64,000 bases of DNA from Circinella umbellata (GCA_025093555.1 JAIWNF010000001.1:1674001-1738000); one strand, 5' to 3'. Shown: positions 36,272-50,800, counted from the first letter of the stretch. Program-made: numbers and translations. The notes: generated by a model not told the origin, from the sequence alone.

Positions 36272-39047
36272 TCACATAACGGTGCAGTTGGTATTATTAC
36301 TACTATTTATCTTTGTCCCATTCGTTTCCACGGGGGGATTACTAGTGTTAATTTGTATACTGATAGACTTTGTATCATCATTATCACTATTATTTAGATC
36401 ATACTTGTGATATAGCGTTTGTGCATCTGGGTTATATTCCCAATTGCCTTCTGATACATGTACTTTTAAACCAGATTTGTTGGATCCATAATGGTAATGG
36501 GGTATATATAATTCAGTAGTTGTAGTGATTTTGTTATTCGAGAAACATTCAATCTGGTTTGGTATCTTGGTAAGAGGTTTAAAGACAAATATATATTCCA
36601 GTGTATCTATGTTGAATTCTGCTTTTTCAGGTGTACCTGCTATTTTGGACGCATAGGGTCGCTAATATTGAGATTTTTTTTAAAATGTTGTCAGTTATTT
36701 GATAATGAACCAAATGTTTCTCTTGAAGGTATACTCATGATATTTTTTCGCTCACTTACAATTACAGCTTTTAATACACGTCCACCATCATGTAACCGAC
36801 TTGGATCTTCAGTTGCTGTCTTTGTAGGTGACTCGTCTGAATCCAAAGATGCCAAATCTTCTGTCGTATCCGCTCTTTCTGTTGTGATTGGTGTCTGACC
36901 TGATTGTTTGGCAGAAAAAATCGAAAAGTTCTCCCCATTCCAATGATCTCCATGTTCATCATCATTACAAACATCGTAATTCCATAACCTAGAAGCAAAA
37001 GCAAATCCAAGATTAGATTATAACTTAGTACCATGATAACCTCGCCACGACATGGTGGCGGCACAGTAATAAAATAAATTTGCTTTACGTGAAATTAACA
37101 AGATTTGTTTCTAACGCATGAATCACGGCATCCATAAAATGGATATGATTTGTGTATTCTCCAGTAGAAAATGCTTTTCTTTGGTTTAAATCCATTGGAA
37201 TACCTACTTCCCCAAATACACATGGTTTTTTACCCATGTTCTCGAGACCACTCTTTTTAATATTCTTGATTTGTCCACGATAATTCTTTTTTGCTCCATT
37301 GCGGCCAAAATAAGTAGCACTAATTACATTACCACCCTATTTGATCAAAAGAGAGAAAGGGAAAAAACTAACATTATTAAGCTATCATCTTGTTTGCGTA
37401 CATTCTACGCTTGAAAAATATACTTTTATGTTTTTCTATTTTCTTTTTTAACTTACATTTTGTAATGATTGAACATCATGAGTAACGCGAGCATCAAATT
37501 TCTTGTAGAAAACGCAATTTAAATCATACCAGTGCGGCGCAAAGATCACATTATGGTGATGGTCCTTATCCGAATAAACGGGTGAAGGTTCATTAGCCAT
37601 AGGTTCCACGAAACAAAACCAATCCTGCTTAACCTTTTGGATTGCTTTCGCATATCGATTCACAAAAGGAACATAAAAATCCCTATAGAACTCAACCTTT
37701 TCGCCCGTTTCTGGATTCGCCGAAAAATATGATGAATTCTTGAGAATAGGTTTTCCTTTTTGGTTGATATCCCAAACACCATGTTGTCGCCAAATACAGC
37801 CTTCAGACCACGCTTTTTGTTTGTTTTGATTAATCCATCGAGTATGCGATTTTCTTGTTGGAATAGGCCATGACTTTACATAAACACCAACTTTTTGTGG
37901 AATACCGTCACCTAATGCAAAGCATTGCAGTGGTGTAGGTGCATCACCAAAAATAAGATTCACGATAGGATCAAATGCTTTTAAGGTATCAAGTCCGATA
38001 TATCCATGGTGAGGTTCATTTAATGCTTCAAATCCAATGACAGCTTCTAAATCATCGAGACGTGATGCTAAATATTGAAAGGCTCCAATAAAATGATTAG
38101 ACAAGAATTGTTGGATGGACTGTCCTTTATAGGTATGTTTAGGAGCAAAAGTATCGCCTGCGAAAAATAAAGTGAACATTGTACAGCTTGCTAATTTAGT
38201 ATAATTGGTGGGCCAGACCTTATAAGAGTAGTAATATTTTATGATAGGAATTAGTATATGTGGATTCATAGAGTTCCTTTCTAATACAAGTATATAAGTA
38301 TGTTACCATTGGTAATGGATCCCCCGGAACAGCATTGGTATTATGAACATAAGCAGCACCTGTTTCTTTAAACGCTTTCATATCCATACCAGCCACTTCA
38401 AAAGTCCATCCAGGGGCACCAGATCCGCCAGAAAAGCGGGACCACTATAAATTAAATTTTTATGATTAGTCCTTATATATTATATATCACCCTTTTAGTT
38501 AAATAGCGCATGAAGTTTTATTATTTACCGTATCTTGATGTGGGTCAATAAAGCATTTGATACCATAAGTAGGCATCATTTTAATAAGCTCACGCAAATA
38601 ATCGATATATTCTTCATCGTATTCACCGGGTCCTTTATGTTCTATACTTTCCCAAGGGATCAATAGTCGAACCAAAGTTAATCCCCAAGCGCGCAAACGC
38701 GCAAAATGATCTGGCGCGTCACTAAGTGGGAAAGGTCTTCCAACAAAACTGACATTACGATGATCCCAAAATAGCTTTTCATCGTATAAATGAGTGGATC
38801 CTTCGTAAGGACTTGTAGGTAATTTGGATGACCCACATAAATTCACTCCACGTAATAAAAGTTTTCGACCATATTCATCTGTAAACCATTCAGCATCATG
38901 AGTTATACTACTATTAGTCCATTCATGAGCTCCTCCTGTCGTAGTAGTTGGTGTTATTGGTTTTGTCGGACACGTTATTGTTCTTTTTGTAGGTGTATCC
39001 AACGGTAAAGTTGTTTCTAGTGGTCCCTCAAGGTGAGCAGTAACCAT
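36272..39047 (-). CDS. GH5_12-like steryl/glycosyl-lipid beta-glucosidase
   Basis: Glycoside hydrolase family 5 enzyme of the endoglycoceramidase-related fungal type (subfamily 12; relatives include yeast Egh1 and Cryptococcus EGCrP2, which cleave steryl glucosides). Exons are 39047-38529, 38444-38307, 38218-37457, 37336-37089, 36988-36760 and 36661-36272: 2286 nt, 761 residues. Motifs: LLLRGVNLCGSSKLP near the N-terminus, IDPHQDTWSRFSGGSGAPGW, acid/base Glu287 in FEALNEPHHG, nucleophile Glu516 in PCVFGEVGIPMD, then FTLWNYDVCNDDEHGDHWNG and a C-terminal beta-rich domain (RPYASKIAGTPEKAEF onwards). No signal peptide is evident, which fits an intracellular enzyme. The ATG before VTAHLEGPLE is chosen because an in-frame run upstream has lysine-run, untranslated-like composition. 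Exact substrate is inferred from the subfamily. Confidence 0.9.
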
Positions 39048-39171
39048 AGTTATGTGAGGGTGTGGGTGTAGGTATGAGGTAGGAAATATATCAAGAGCAA
39101 AGGAAATATATAAAAAAAGGTACAGATTGAGTAGTATCAGCTCTAACGGAGCTTGGTTTTTAAATGTGTTC

Positions 39172-39195
39172 TTTTTTTTTTTTTTTTTTTTTTTT
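39172..39195. repeat. Poly(dA:dT) tract
   Basis: 24 uninterrupted T on the plus strand, about 125 bp upstream of the GH5 start. Confidence 0.9.
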
Positions 39196-39530
39196 GATAG
39201 GTGGTACCATCTAACAACCCTACCCCTTTCTTTCACATCTAGAATTGAACCGGTTATAATTATGTCACATGTTGAAGATAATGTACAATTATATTTATCA
39301 AGAGGGAAAAAAGAGCCATGTAATTTTTTTTGACTTCGGTATTGAATACACCAGTTGAGCCGAAGAATGCCCACTAATTAAGCGATTATAATCGACACAT
39401 TGTATTCAACACGTGAGCATAAATACTCTTATCAATTGAGTAAGTGTATATGCAGTTGATATATTATAGCTAACTAATAATAATAAATTTCCGGGGCACA
39501 ATTGGAAAGCAAGTACCCGAAATTTATCAA

Positions 39531-39553
39531 TATATATATATATATATATATAT
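39531..39553. repeat. TA dinucleotide repeat
   Basis: Simple TA run within the divergent promoter region. Confidence 0.9.
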
Positions 39554-39896
39554 CGACGATGGTTGTTTCATGGTCATCAAACTAATAGTAAAGTAAAGTC
39601 TGTTGTATTATTGTATGACCGAGATATAAGCGGTTTACCTATTACCGAAATTAAAAGTTACAACATTATGAATTATTTGATAAAGGAGGCTTAACATAGT
39701 AATTTTCTCGATAATGTTGCCATATAATTCCTAGGCATTTCTGTGTTACTAAAATGTACTAAATTATATCACTGTGTAAAACATGCAAGGAAACAATAAT
39801 AAAAAGTAGCAAATTTTTACGTAGGTCTTATAAAGCTTATAACTCAGCAGCTTTTCCTTGACAACTATAACTTGCTTGATTCTACTGAAGCATATA

Positions 39897-41016
39897 ATGG
39901 GCGATCGCAGAGGTACACACAATACGAATTTTTAAACAAACATTCTAACAACAACAATAACTAAAAAGTATGATATGCGCATATATACATATTTGATGCA
40001 TTTAGAACGTTCTTCAAAAAGTGAACATCGTAAAAGAAGCCGTAGTCGTTCGCCACGTCCTCGATCCGAACGTTCCGATTCTCATCGACGTCATGATAGT
40101 CTGGATAGATATACTTCTAAAAGAAAAAGTGGTATGTTATGCCTTTTTAAACTCTCTTTTAGTTTCTTATTTTCTCTTGTCCTGTGAAGATTAAAGTATT
40201 ATAGAGTGGCATTTCCTTATACGATTTTTCTTTTTTTTCCCAAATGGACCTTAACATTTTTATATAATATTGGATGACGGACGACGGTAAAAAACAACCC
40301 AACAACAACAAAAACCACTTTTGTATGTGGTGAATAATAAGATCGACGTTCAAAATCACCATCTCGTAGTCGTCATCAACATCATACTAGTAGTCGTCGC
40401 CGTTCTCCTAGTCCTTCTGCTTCTTCTTCGTCAGAAGACGAAAGTAGTTCAGCTTCAGAATCAGAAGGTAACATTATATCGATGAGTACCTTCATCATAC
40501 ATATATAATTATAGCATGTATGCTATATATATATATATATATATTTGAGCATGTGAAACTCATTTTATATAAATAGATGAAAAGAGACGACGACGAAAGT
40601 CCAAGAAACAACATAAAAGTGGCAATAGTAGTAGCAGCAGCAGAAAACATAAAAAAAGTGTAAGTGAACTTACATTCATCTATCACTATTTTTCTTTCAA
40701 CAAAGCTAACTATACAATTAATAACATTAATCTATATATGTTTAGAAAAAGCATCGAAAAAGTCGAAGATACAGTAGTGATGATGATGATAATAGTGAAG
40801 ATGCTAAAAGACGAAGCGCGATCACTGGTAAAAAGGTAATACATATAAGAACAAAAGAAAGAAAGGGAATTTTAGATTGCTTTATCAGAAGAGGAAGTCA
40901 TTGACCATTGTTATTATTATTGTTAGATCAAACTCAAGGTGCATAAATCATCAGATGATAAGTTACGTGATCAAAACCGTTCTAATTTGCTACAGTTCTT
41001 AAACTCTGCATTCTAA
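39897..41016 (+). CDS. Small RS-rich nuclear protein
   Basis: Six exons, 39897-39912, 40006-40131, 40342-40467, 40577-40659, 40746-40835 and 40927-41016, give 176 residues. The first exon codes only MGDRR plus one base; it joins in phase to ERSSKSEHRKRSRSRSPRPR. The body is Arg/Ser dipeptide-rich with SPSPSASSSS and acidic patches, then basic KKHRKSRR, ending in a conserved-looking KLKVHKSSDDKLRDQNRSNL and LLQFLNSAF. RS-rich proteins of this kind act in nuclear RNA processing; no RRM is present. The family is not identified. An alternative start in exon 2's upstream frame (MRIYTYLMHLERSS, 39975) would avoid the tiny exon but gives an implausible N-terminus. Confidence 0.7.
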
Positions 41017-41274
41017 TGCAAACTCGCTTCAATTTTCTTTTATTTAATAATATGACAACGATTCAAATAAATGTTTAAAATATAAAGTGATTAAGTAACA
41101 GAATAAATTGTTTTTTATTTACATCTCGAGAAAAGTAATATGTTAGAGGTATTGTATCATGGATAATGAATAGTAATCAATTCTTTTCCTCTTTTAAATT
41201 AATTTCTCAGTCTCCTCTGTCTCTCTCTCTTTTTTTTTTTTTGCCTCGTACCTTAATAAGAACAAAGAAAAGCC

Positions 41275-42521
41275 ATGTCAAACTTTATATTTGCTTTAAT
41301 ACTATCTGTCTTGATGGTAATTCATTCTCGACGTAAAAAATCATTATCTCCCAGTGGTGCTGCCGGTGCGTTTGTTCTTGGAATGGCTACGTTTAGTTCT
41401 TCGTATACTTACTTTTCAGTTGTACTTTTAACTTTCTTTCTTGTCAGTTCAAAATTAACAAAGGTAAGATAATAATAATTATAATGATACTAATGTGAAG
41501 CTTACATTGAGGGAAAGGGGAACTGAAACAACTCTTTTGGTTCTCGGTGTAATGTATAAAATATTCTTAGTTTAAAGCAGATCGAAAGCGATTATTAGAA
41601 GCCGATTACGATAAATCAAGTGAGAGAACTTTGATGCAAGTCGCGTGTAATGGTTTAACAGGCGGTATTATTGTTACACTGTTCCAAGTCTTTTATGAAA
41701 GAGAATTATCATGTTTTGATGAAAATCGTTCTAGTGTGGTTCTTTTCTGGGCATATATGGGGTAAGCTTCAATTTTTCATAAACTAAAAAAGAATTCGCA
41801 TCTAACTATTTTATATATCCCCCCAGCCATTATGCATGCTGCGCAGGTGATACGGTAAGTTTATATTATGAAGAGTACTGTCCATGTGGCTGAAGATATG
41901 AATTAGATCTAATAGTTGGATATAGTGGGCAAGTGAATTAGGTATTTTAAATCGATCTTGGCCAATTTCTATCATCAAATTTAAAAAAGTACCTCCAGGC
42001 ACAAATGGTGGTGTCTCACCATTAGGCCTTGCTGCATCTATCGGTGGTGGTGCAACTGTTGGATTAGCAGGTGCTATTGCTCTCGCAATTCAACAACCAT
42101 GTCATGGATTACCATGGGAAATTGTTGCTTTAGGTGGATTAGCTGGTTTGGGAGGCTCACTGGTAACGTATTATATTTATTCAGTATTAACATCGGCGTA
42201 AATAATGGATGACTTAGGTCTTTATAGTAATAACCATTATAATTCCTATAGATTGATTCTATTCTCGGTGCCACTGTTCAACGAACATTATATTCGGATA
42301 AACGAAAAATGGTTGTGGAAGATGATAAAGATGCTACTCTTATCAGCGGCTGGAATATTATGGATAATCATCAGGTAATGAAAAACAAGAAGTAAACAGA
42401 AAACAAAAAGATTTGTGTCCTCCTTTTTTTTAACCTGATTCCTATTGTATTTTAGGTGAATTTTGTTTCATCCGTCCTTACTTCTGCTATTTGTGGTCTT
42501 GCTGCTTATTATCTTCATTAA
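41275..42521 (+). CDS. TMEM19/DUF92-family membrane protein
   Basis: Polytopic membrane protein of the DUF92 family (TMEM19 in animals; plant and bacterial relatives include phytyl-phosphate kinase VTE6). Exons are 41275-41463, 41571-41761, 41827-41854, 41926-42162, 42252-42374 and 42456-42521: 834 nt, 277 residues. Seen: an N-terminal helix followed by SRRKKSLSPSGAAGAFVLG (family hallmark), FFLVSSKLTK, HYACCAGDTWASELGIL, then VPPGTNGGVSPLGLAASIGG, the most conserved family block, and LGGLAGLGGSLIDSILGATV near the C-terminus. About six to seven hydrophobic helices. The fungal function is not established; a lipid-phosphate kinase role is only suggested by VTE6. Confidence 0.9.
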
Positions 42522-42725
42522 TTAATAAATACATATAAAAATAAATTATCCAACATTGATAATATCACCTATATAAAAGCTATTCTCTCCCTCTTTTTTA
42601 CAACTCTTCGTTTCATTTTTACGTGCGTGTATGTGTTGGGTGTTTGTTTATATATTTTTTTTTAATTGAGATATATGTGTATAAACAAAAAAAAAGTGAT
42701 TTGATATTGTAACATATTATAAAGT

Positions 42726-43796
42726 TTATTGACCTTCTTCCATTGCATCACTTCCTACATTTTGTTCCTTCAACAAAGCATCAATTTCCTCTGGTTTGTA
42801 AAGATCGTATTTCAATTTATCATTGACCATACGAATAGTAGCAAATTCCACTATAAACCCCCCCAAAAAAAATAATCATATAGCCATCCATTAATAAATA
42901 TTCCTTTTCGTCTTCCTTTGTTCTCCAACTTGACAAAAAAAAGTTATCTTACATTTTTCACTATTAAGAGTAGTGCTATCCATAGTTTTACTCAATACTT
43001 TGATAGCTAGAGCCTTTGCATCTTCCACAGACATATCTTCTTTATGGTCTTGTTTCAAAATACTCTGTGCAGTTGCATTGTTAGCACCGATACATGTTGC
43101 TTTCCATCCACCATAATTTCCAGAAGGATCCGAATGATACAATTGGAACCCATAATGATCATCATAGCCAGCAAAAATAAATGATACACCGAATGGACGT
43201 AAACCACCATACTGTGTATAACCTTGCTTCAAATCACACAAACGTTGAACCAGTTGTTCAACAGGCATTTCTTCGTTATAAGTGAAAAGGTATCGTTGTG
43301 CGCTTGATCGAGCCCAATTGATTAAAATGTTTGCGTCAGCTGTCATACCAGCTACACCACAAATCATGCGGCTAAAATAACAATAGCAATAATGATTTAG
43401 TTTTACTATTTTCGTTTTCAATACTAGTTGCTGGCACGCCGATGTAAAACTTACTCGTTAAGCTTATAGATCTTTTCAGCAGATGCAGATTGTTCCAATA
43501 ATTTTGAAGTCACCTTCTTTTCGGCTGCAATTACAATACCATCTTTAGCGAGTACACCTAATGCAATACCGGCATGCGAAATGGCTTCCATGGCATATTC
43601 GACTTGGTATAAACGCCCTAATAAAATATATGTACGAATGGATATTACGTGTATATTAATAAATGATTATTGTTAAACAAAAAATAAAGTACACATTCAT
43701 TAAATATCGGATCCAAAACTTATTCAATGGCTGTCGATTAATTATTTTACCTTCGGGCGAAAAGATGGTAGTCCGTGAATCGTATCTTCGAGCCAT
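42726..43796 (-). CDS. PRE9: 20S proteasome subunit alpha type-4
   Basis: Alpha-ring subunit of the 20S proteasome (PSMA4 in animals, Pre9 in yeast). Exons are 43796-43751, 43617-43455, 43371-42953 and 42850-42726: 753 nt, 250 residues. It starts [20 protein letters not shown] and continues [16 protein letters not shown], the proteasome alpha signature that gates the pore. GQ-type motifs of the family follow ([35 protein letters not shown]). The C-terminus is acidic ([13 protein letters not shown]). Its 3' end faces the TMEM19 gene with only 204 bp between stop codons. Confidence 0.95.
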
Positions 43797-44885
43797 TGTT
43801 ATTGTTTTTTTTAAAAAAAAAGTAATTAAGTAAAACAAGAAGTTCGCGTTTGTACCTTAAGTTCGCGGCAGGACAGAAGATTGCGTTCACTCCATTACGT
43901 TCATGGCATTTTTAGGGTCTCGCTATTTTATTTTTTTGCAAGCTCAATTTTTTTGGTCGGTGATGTACCAAATTTGGTAAACTAATGGAAATGCAGCAAA
44001 ATGCATGATCTTTTAGAAAAAATAAAGCTCCCATTTTGTTGTTGATCAACAACCATGAGTTATCTAATAATATATAATGGAAAGACATACAATTCTATTT
44101 TAATTTATATAGCGATATCTCATCAAGCATCTTACATTGCTGTTAGGATACAGAAAAGTAAAAAGATCATTCTTTTATTGTTGCCAGGTAACTACAGATA
44201 ATCTTTCCGATCATACTATATAGTACTTGACAATGCTTATGTTCAGTGAACTCTCTTTCAATGAGTGTATGTTATGGTGAAGTCAATATACACTATCTTA
44301 ATATTATGCACAATAGTTATTATACACTATTGAGCTAGTATAATAGTAATTGGGTCGTCTTTCAAACAATGATTGATGTGATTACTAGCTCAACAATCTA
44401 ATACGTAATATGACCTTTACCCGTTCACCCGTTCAACCGAACAAAACAAAAATGCTTCTACTTCATTCTTTATATCTATCTAAAAAATTGAGATAGCTCC
44501 TGTTGCATTATTATTTCTGTGGATAGTAAAAAGAAAGAAGCACTTCAGGATAATATGGGCGTTTCTTATTTATTCTATCCGCCTTTGCAACCAAATCGGT
44601 ACATTGTGCGGAGTGAAAGTACAAAAGGGTAATTCGACTCATTTGGTTATAAAAATAAAGTCAAACTCGAACTTTTTCATTTTTGAACACTTTACTGATC
44701 TCTCTTTCTTTTTATTATTATTATTGTATATATATTTTTGGAGAAAAGAATAATAGAGGTAGTTGTAACAAGTAATAAAATATCCCGGACCCTTTACTGC
44801 TGTTTATTAATTTGAAGACAATTCTGAATTTTTTGTATATATAGTTTGAATCAACACGTAAAAATAAAAAACGAAAACGCCTGAA
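43797..44885. promoter_or_regulatory. Divergent promoter region, PRE9 and UNC80-like gene
   Basis: About 1.1 kb between two divergent starts. A 9-base string AAGTTCGCG occurs twice, 19 bp apart (43840-43848 and 43859-43867), about 50 bp upstream of PRE9. The fungal proteasome element GGTGGCAAA is not seen. The remainder is AT-rich with no coding. Confidence 0.5.
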
Positions 44886-47800
44886 ATGTCGAACGAGCGT
44901 AACGGCAATGGTCATTCATCTCCATCCGTTTTCGTATCTCAACCAAAATTATTACCACCGTTACGAAATACATCGCTTCATCATAGAAATAATAACAATC
45001 AACAGCAATCGAAAAAAGGCGATGCTAGTCGACCTTCTATGCCAGCTACCGCCACGGCTGCGGCCGTCGCTGTCCGTCTAGGTCGTGGGCACAATCTATT
45101 TTTACGAAACCAACCAAGTACAAGTAGTAACGTCAGTAGTAGCGCGAACAGTTTTTCAACAACACAGCCAACAAGTATTACTCCAAGTATCACGACAGGA
45201 ACAACAATGAATTACACGCCCAATGGTAGCAACGGTTTCAATGGTGGAGGATATCATCATCGACAGTATTTACGAGCAAGAGGTGGAATCTATGCTACTA
45301 CCACAACAGCACAACAAGATATTGTACGGCTCGAACGTGATTTAGAAAAAATTTTGCTACGGCCACATGGAAGACATCGTCAAGCAAGTTTTGCAAATGG
45401 AATGCATCATAATACAATGGATCCACATAGCAATAACAACAATTCAATGACCAATGACAATCATCAGCACCATCAGGATACAGCTGGGGGATCTAACGGA
45501 AATAGTCGAAGAAATTTATTTATGCGATATTCTAGAGCTGATTTAATGATGGGGGGTGGTAGCAATAGTGATATGGTGAATGAAGATGTGCGTACCGATC
45601 AAACCCGAATAGCCGCTATCATGAGTTCAATTCTGGAAGTTGTGGAACGACATAAATTGGCAACTCAGTTACCTTTTGCTAGTGATATTTTGGGTGTTTT
45701 ATCCGTTCCGTTTAGTCAATCACCAGTCAATTGTAAGTGATCATTATAACACTTCAAAAGAGAAAAAAAAAAGAACTCATAACGCGCATATAACATGTGA
45801 TTTGTGGGGTGTCAAAAAATATTCTAGAAGCTATTTGACTTATAATTTTTAATAGTAAATGATTGTCAGCAGGCCTTAGATATTTTCGATTATATACGTG
45901 AACGTTTTAAACACCTGGACCCAATTGTAAGTTTTTTTTTAATCTGCTAAATTGGCAACTATAATCGTCATTACTATCTGACTCTATAAAGTTACTGATT
46001 AAACGAAAGCCGGATACTGATACTTGTTTTATTAGGATAATTTTGAGCACATTATATTTTGTTGTAGACTTTTAAAGTTGGGACAACTTAAACTTAAAAT
46101 GCGCCTCGTTGCTACATTGAAATTAATGTTAGCGCCTTGCATGGGCAACCCAAATTTTTTACCGTCTTCCTTTGCTGCATTCCATGCATTGGTATATACC
46201 CTAGTAGATGCTTTTTCATCCGCATCATCTTCTTTAATAACCACAGGTTTGGAACGTCCCCAATCACGCCATGAAGAAGAATTTGATCATATCCAATCCA
46301 GTATTTTGGATTTATTAGACAAATTATCCAATGGGAATATTATCCCACTTGTTGGGACAGAATGGGATCGTTATTTTATTATACCTCAACATAATATTTT
46401 TCTTCATCGTGATGAGGAAAATGAACATGATATCAACAGTAATAATATGGATTCAATTCCAGTACTTGTCGCACGTTATTGTGTTGTGGAAGCATTGTGT
46501 CGATCATTAATGCCAAATACTTTTACATCGAAACTAGACCCAGCATCAAAAGCAGCAATTGGAAAATTGATAGTTGAAAAATTTCTGCCTGTAAGTAGAT
46601 AATTTTACTCAGTGTTTGCAACTAAATATAAGAGTCTTCATTTACTAATAGTTTACTAAATGATTTTCTTTAATCGATTATTTAGCGTTATTGGCAAGAG
46701 CCAGACACACAGTTAGAACCTGCTTATTCCATTGTATTGTATGTTTTATCAGAGAGTGGTAAGTTAATATTATATAGAAAAAAGATATAAAACAGAAGAT
46801 ATCGTGATAGTAACATTAAAATTATATGATAATTATAGCCACGGACTGGTTCATAAATGCATCCGATGATGATCTTCGACAATCATCCTCTTCTGTATCC
46901 TTATTATTAAATTTTGTACAAGAAAAATTGACAGCTACCAATCTACAAACATTCTTACCAGATTGGCACGATAACAATAATCAACGATCCGTCTATGTCA
47001 GCACAATTGATATGGTTTTATCGATACTATCTATTACCAACCTAAAAGAACCACAGTCCAGCAGTCGTCGATCATCACCGTACCACAGTCCACGACCCTC
47101 TGCTGCTTATAATATGTCTCCAGATCCAACATGGCCGCCATCAGCGTCACCTCCTGTTGAAGATCTAATGCGCGAACAACTGAGTACTCAAAGTAGTATG
47201 GACCCCAAATCAGATTTTTTTGGATGGCGACATACCGTTAATACACTAAAATCTTATTTCGAAAGCTTTTGGAATTCCCCTTTAAACGATCTTCTTATTC
47301 AAGTCATCACCGATACTATTCAAGACGGTCCCTGGGATAAAGTTACGCAAATGTATGAAAATCTGGCTTTTAATATGAACGACGACAACGATAATCATAT
47401 TGGTGAAAAAATCGTTCACGCAACTCTCTCAACATTTATTCAACGATTAGTGACAACGTATCCAGCCCCTACTCCGGAACTATGTAGGGTTTTGTTTCGG
47501 CTTTCTCAAACATATCGTACAGCATTTTATCGACCAGTCATTACATGCGCAGCTTCGGATGACGAACATAAAATATCGATTCAATTGACTCTAATCACTT
47601 GCCTTCGAAAATACATGTCGGGTGTTCAATTCTGGATGTACGATGCAGAAATGATCAATGTCATACTATTAAGTGACCTGGGAAGTAAAAAAGTAGCCAA
47701 AGAACGGGCCAAAAACGAACTTTTTGATGGATTAGGGGGAGAATCAGCAACAAAGTGGGGTAGCACCACTGTGGGACAATGTGTAATTGCCATGGAATTT

Positions 47801-50800
47801 ATGTGGGCCATCAAGGAACTACGTGAAAAACAATCGGATTCAACCCGTAACATGGAAGAAGATGAAGTAGCCAAAAAATTCTTGATTGATTTGGAACGAA
47901 GACTGTCTGTATTCATGACAGCTAAAGAAAAATTGGTTTTGATTCCTATTCCATTGCGAGTCATTCTATCGAATATTTTTTTGGATGCACGATTTTTTTG
48001 TAATACAACGCACAGACCAGGTTGGTTAACAAGAGCAATTGATTGGGCAACACAACCGGTAACAACAGCAGAATTTTTTCGTGATACAAATAACCATCAG
48101 AACAACGATGACAACGACGATGACAACGACGATGACAACGATAGTAATGCTTGCTCATCCCCGTCAATACCAGATAATAGAAAAGCAGCAGCAACAGCAC
48201 GAACATCGGCTATTTTACATCATCATTACTTAGACGACGTTACACTTATGTTTCAACGGATACGGATTACTTACGCAATGACAGTCGATCAGCTTGAAAA
48301 TGAAACAAATGAAGTTTTGGAATATGGCGATCGTCCTGTATCAACTCTTGTTCACCCATCACCTCAGGCATTTTCAACACCCCTTTCAACAACAGGAACA
48401 TCGAATTCTTCACCCATGGAGCATTTAATTGATACCCTTGTCTTGACTAGTGATAGTGACAATAACAACAGCTTTCCAATTCACACCAAACGGCGACAAT
48501 GTATGACTGAAATGTACCCTATTAGCCGAGCAGCTGCTGCTTCTCTTAATTTAAATCCACCTCACACACCTAATGTTATTCTGGCTTCTAAATTGGCAAA
48601 GAAACGATTGGAAGATATGCCGTCGGTTCATCAAGATCCATTTGGTGCAGTATTTTCATTGTTAGTAGCAGTGTTTACATCTCTTACGCCAAATGAATTC
48701 TCACGTCTCGTATATCCATTATGGGAACGATTTATTGATGATCGAAATCCACGAGCTTTTGTGCCTGCCGCATTTTTGCTAATGCAATGTGCTGAAAAAG
48801 TACCTAAGAATGTTGTCGAAGCATTTACACATGATTTCTACAGGTAAAAAGAAATAATAAGACTTTAGATAATAAATATAGGGAAGGTTGAAAGATAGTA
48901 TATAGTTTACTTACAAATTCTATAGTAGCGATCCATTTCGTCGATTACGTGCTGTAGAGAAACAAGCTGCGCTTGCTGGATACCGTTTCAACATTCTTGC
49001 ACAAGAATATATACCAACGTCATCGCGTAAACGGCCTTTCCGAGGCGATGGTGGTGCCTTTTCAACACCCTTTGTTCCAACTGATCTCGGTAGTAACCGA
49101 TTCACAATGGACGAACCACGATGGATGGCCAAACTAAAACATGCAAGCAACTTTCCTATCGAATTGAAACGGCAAATTCAAGAATTAGGCTGGGATGATG
49201 ATGATCAAGGAGAAGAACATGAGGCATTGAAAAAAGTTCTTACACCCTTGGCACTACTCCCTTCTTTTTACTTGGAAGAAGAAGACGAACCCAATGATGC
49301 AGGGGATGGATCAAGGTTATCCAATCGTTCAGGTACTGGCGGTGGTGAGAACGAATCAAAGCGTATAAACGTGAGTAAGATTATTGCACGTCGTAAACGA
49401 GCAGCCACTGTCCATGCATTGACATCTGCTAATCTTAGTATGGTTGATTTACTGGGTGACGATTTTGGTGGTGTATCAAACGCATTACGTGAACTTTTGG
49501 AAATATTTTTACGAGATGACCCTGCTTTATTTTTACGACCTTTTCTTGGTGACCTCGGAAAATCCAAAACTAGTCATCAACGTGAATTGTTGACACGGCT
49601 ACGGTATCTAGTCGATCTACGATCGAAATTACCCCCTGGATTCAGTTATATCTTGTTCAATTATTTGGCTGGTATGCTGAAGTGGCTTACACGTGAAAAC
49701 AAAGAAGATGGCCTAATATTGATGACATTGATTCATCCCATTTTGGCCGAACTAGCGTTATCAACCAATGAATTATCGACCAGAGATTTACGCAAGAGCA
49801 AAATTGAGCATCTATTGGCAAGCACAGGTCGGTTTTGGTTTACCAATGAACAGCCAGCAAATATGTTTCCTCGTGGGTTAACCGATACAAGAACACCATT
49901 TAGTATTTTGGATATACCATGGGAAATATTTAGCGTGGCTATGTTACGAACCAGCCATATTCAGTTTCTGACAAATTTTTTAACACGTTATCCACGCGAA
50001 GTATATGCAGTGAAAAAAACACTTCAAGATTATGAGCCATTAGTGTTGTCATTACCTCAAGAACATTTCTCCCCTTCAGCAACCAATAGGAAGAAACACC
50101 GACCGTCGTTTCAACCCGGTGCTCCTGATAGCTATTTTCCAGATATCCGTCTACGCAAACGTCGAGATACCACTTTTGTATTTGAAGAGGAAGAACGACA
50201 AGCCAATATAAACCTTGATATACTTAAAGTTAAACCACGAATGTCCCAACAAGAAGAAGACGTTGGATTATTGTCAGCTTTACGAGCGCGAGTATGGCTT
50301 CGGTTTATTGACTCACTTTTGCTTGGCTTGAATAAAAATTACAATGATCGTAACGAACTCGAACGGATATTGAAAGGAGTTAATATGATCATCATGGAAC
50401 ATAGTATGGATTTTGAAATTATTGGTCAAGCATTAATTTTGTATACCCGTGTCGTTACTAAATTTAAACGGCTGTTTTTGGGGAGTCGTGGTCACGGTAT
50501 CTTTTTACCAGCTCTATTCAAGGTCTTTTGTGAAGTTGAACGACATTCTCATGTACGATCTGCCATCACATTTGCCTGGTGTCGATTCTATGCTGTACAT
50601 GAAGAAACATTTGTGTTTCACATGTTAGGTGCTCTTGTTCCTATCATCTTGAATGCATATGACAAATCAACTTCACTTGGTGCTTGGATGACCGACAATT
50701 TGTTCTCCTTAATGCAATCCATGCATAATCCTCCAAGACTTGGTGCAACATCTGATGTATTAGGTCTTCAACTTCAAGTCGAATTGGATGATCATGAGCG

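Larger units (their letters stand above)
39048..39896. promoter_or_regulatory. Divergent promoter region between GH5 and RS-rich genes
   Basis: About 850 bp between two divergent start codons, so it should carry both promoters. A 24-base T-run (39172-39195) and a TA dinucleotide run (39531-39553) are the clear features; such poly(dA:dT) tracts commonly exclude nucleosomes. No specific factor site is assigned. Confidence 0.5.
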
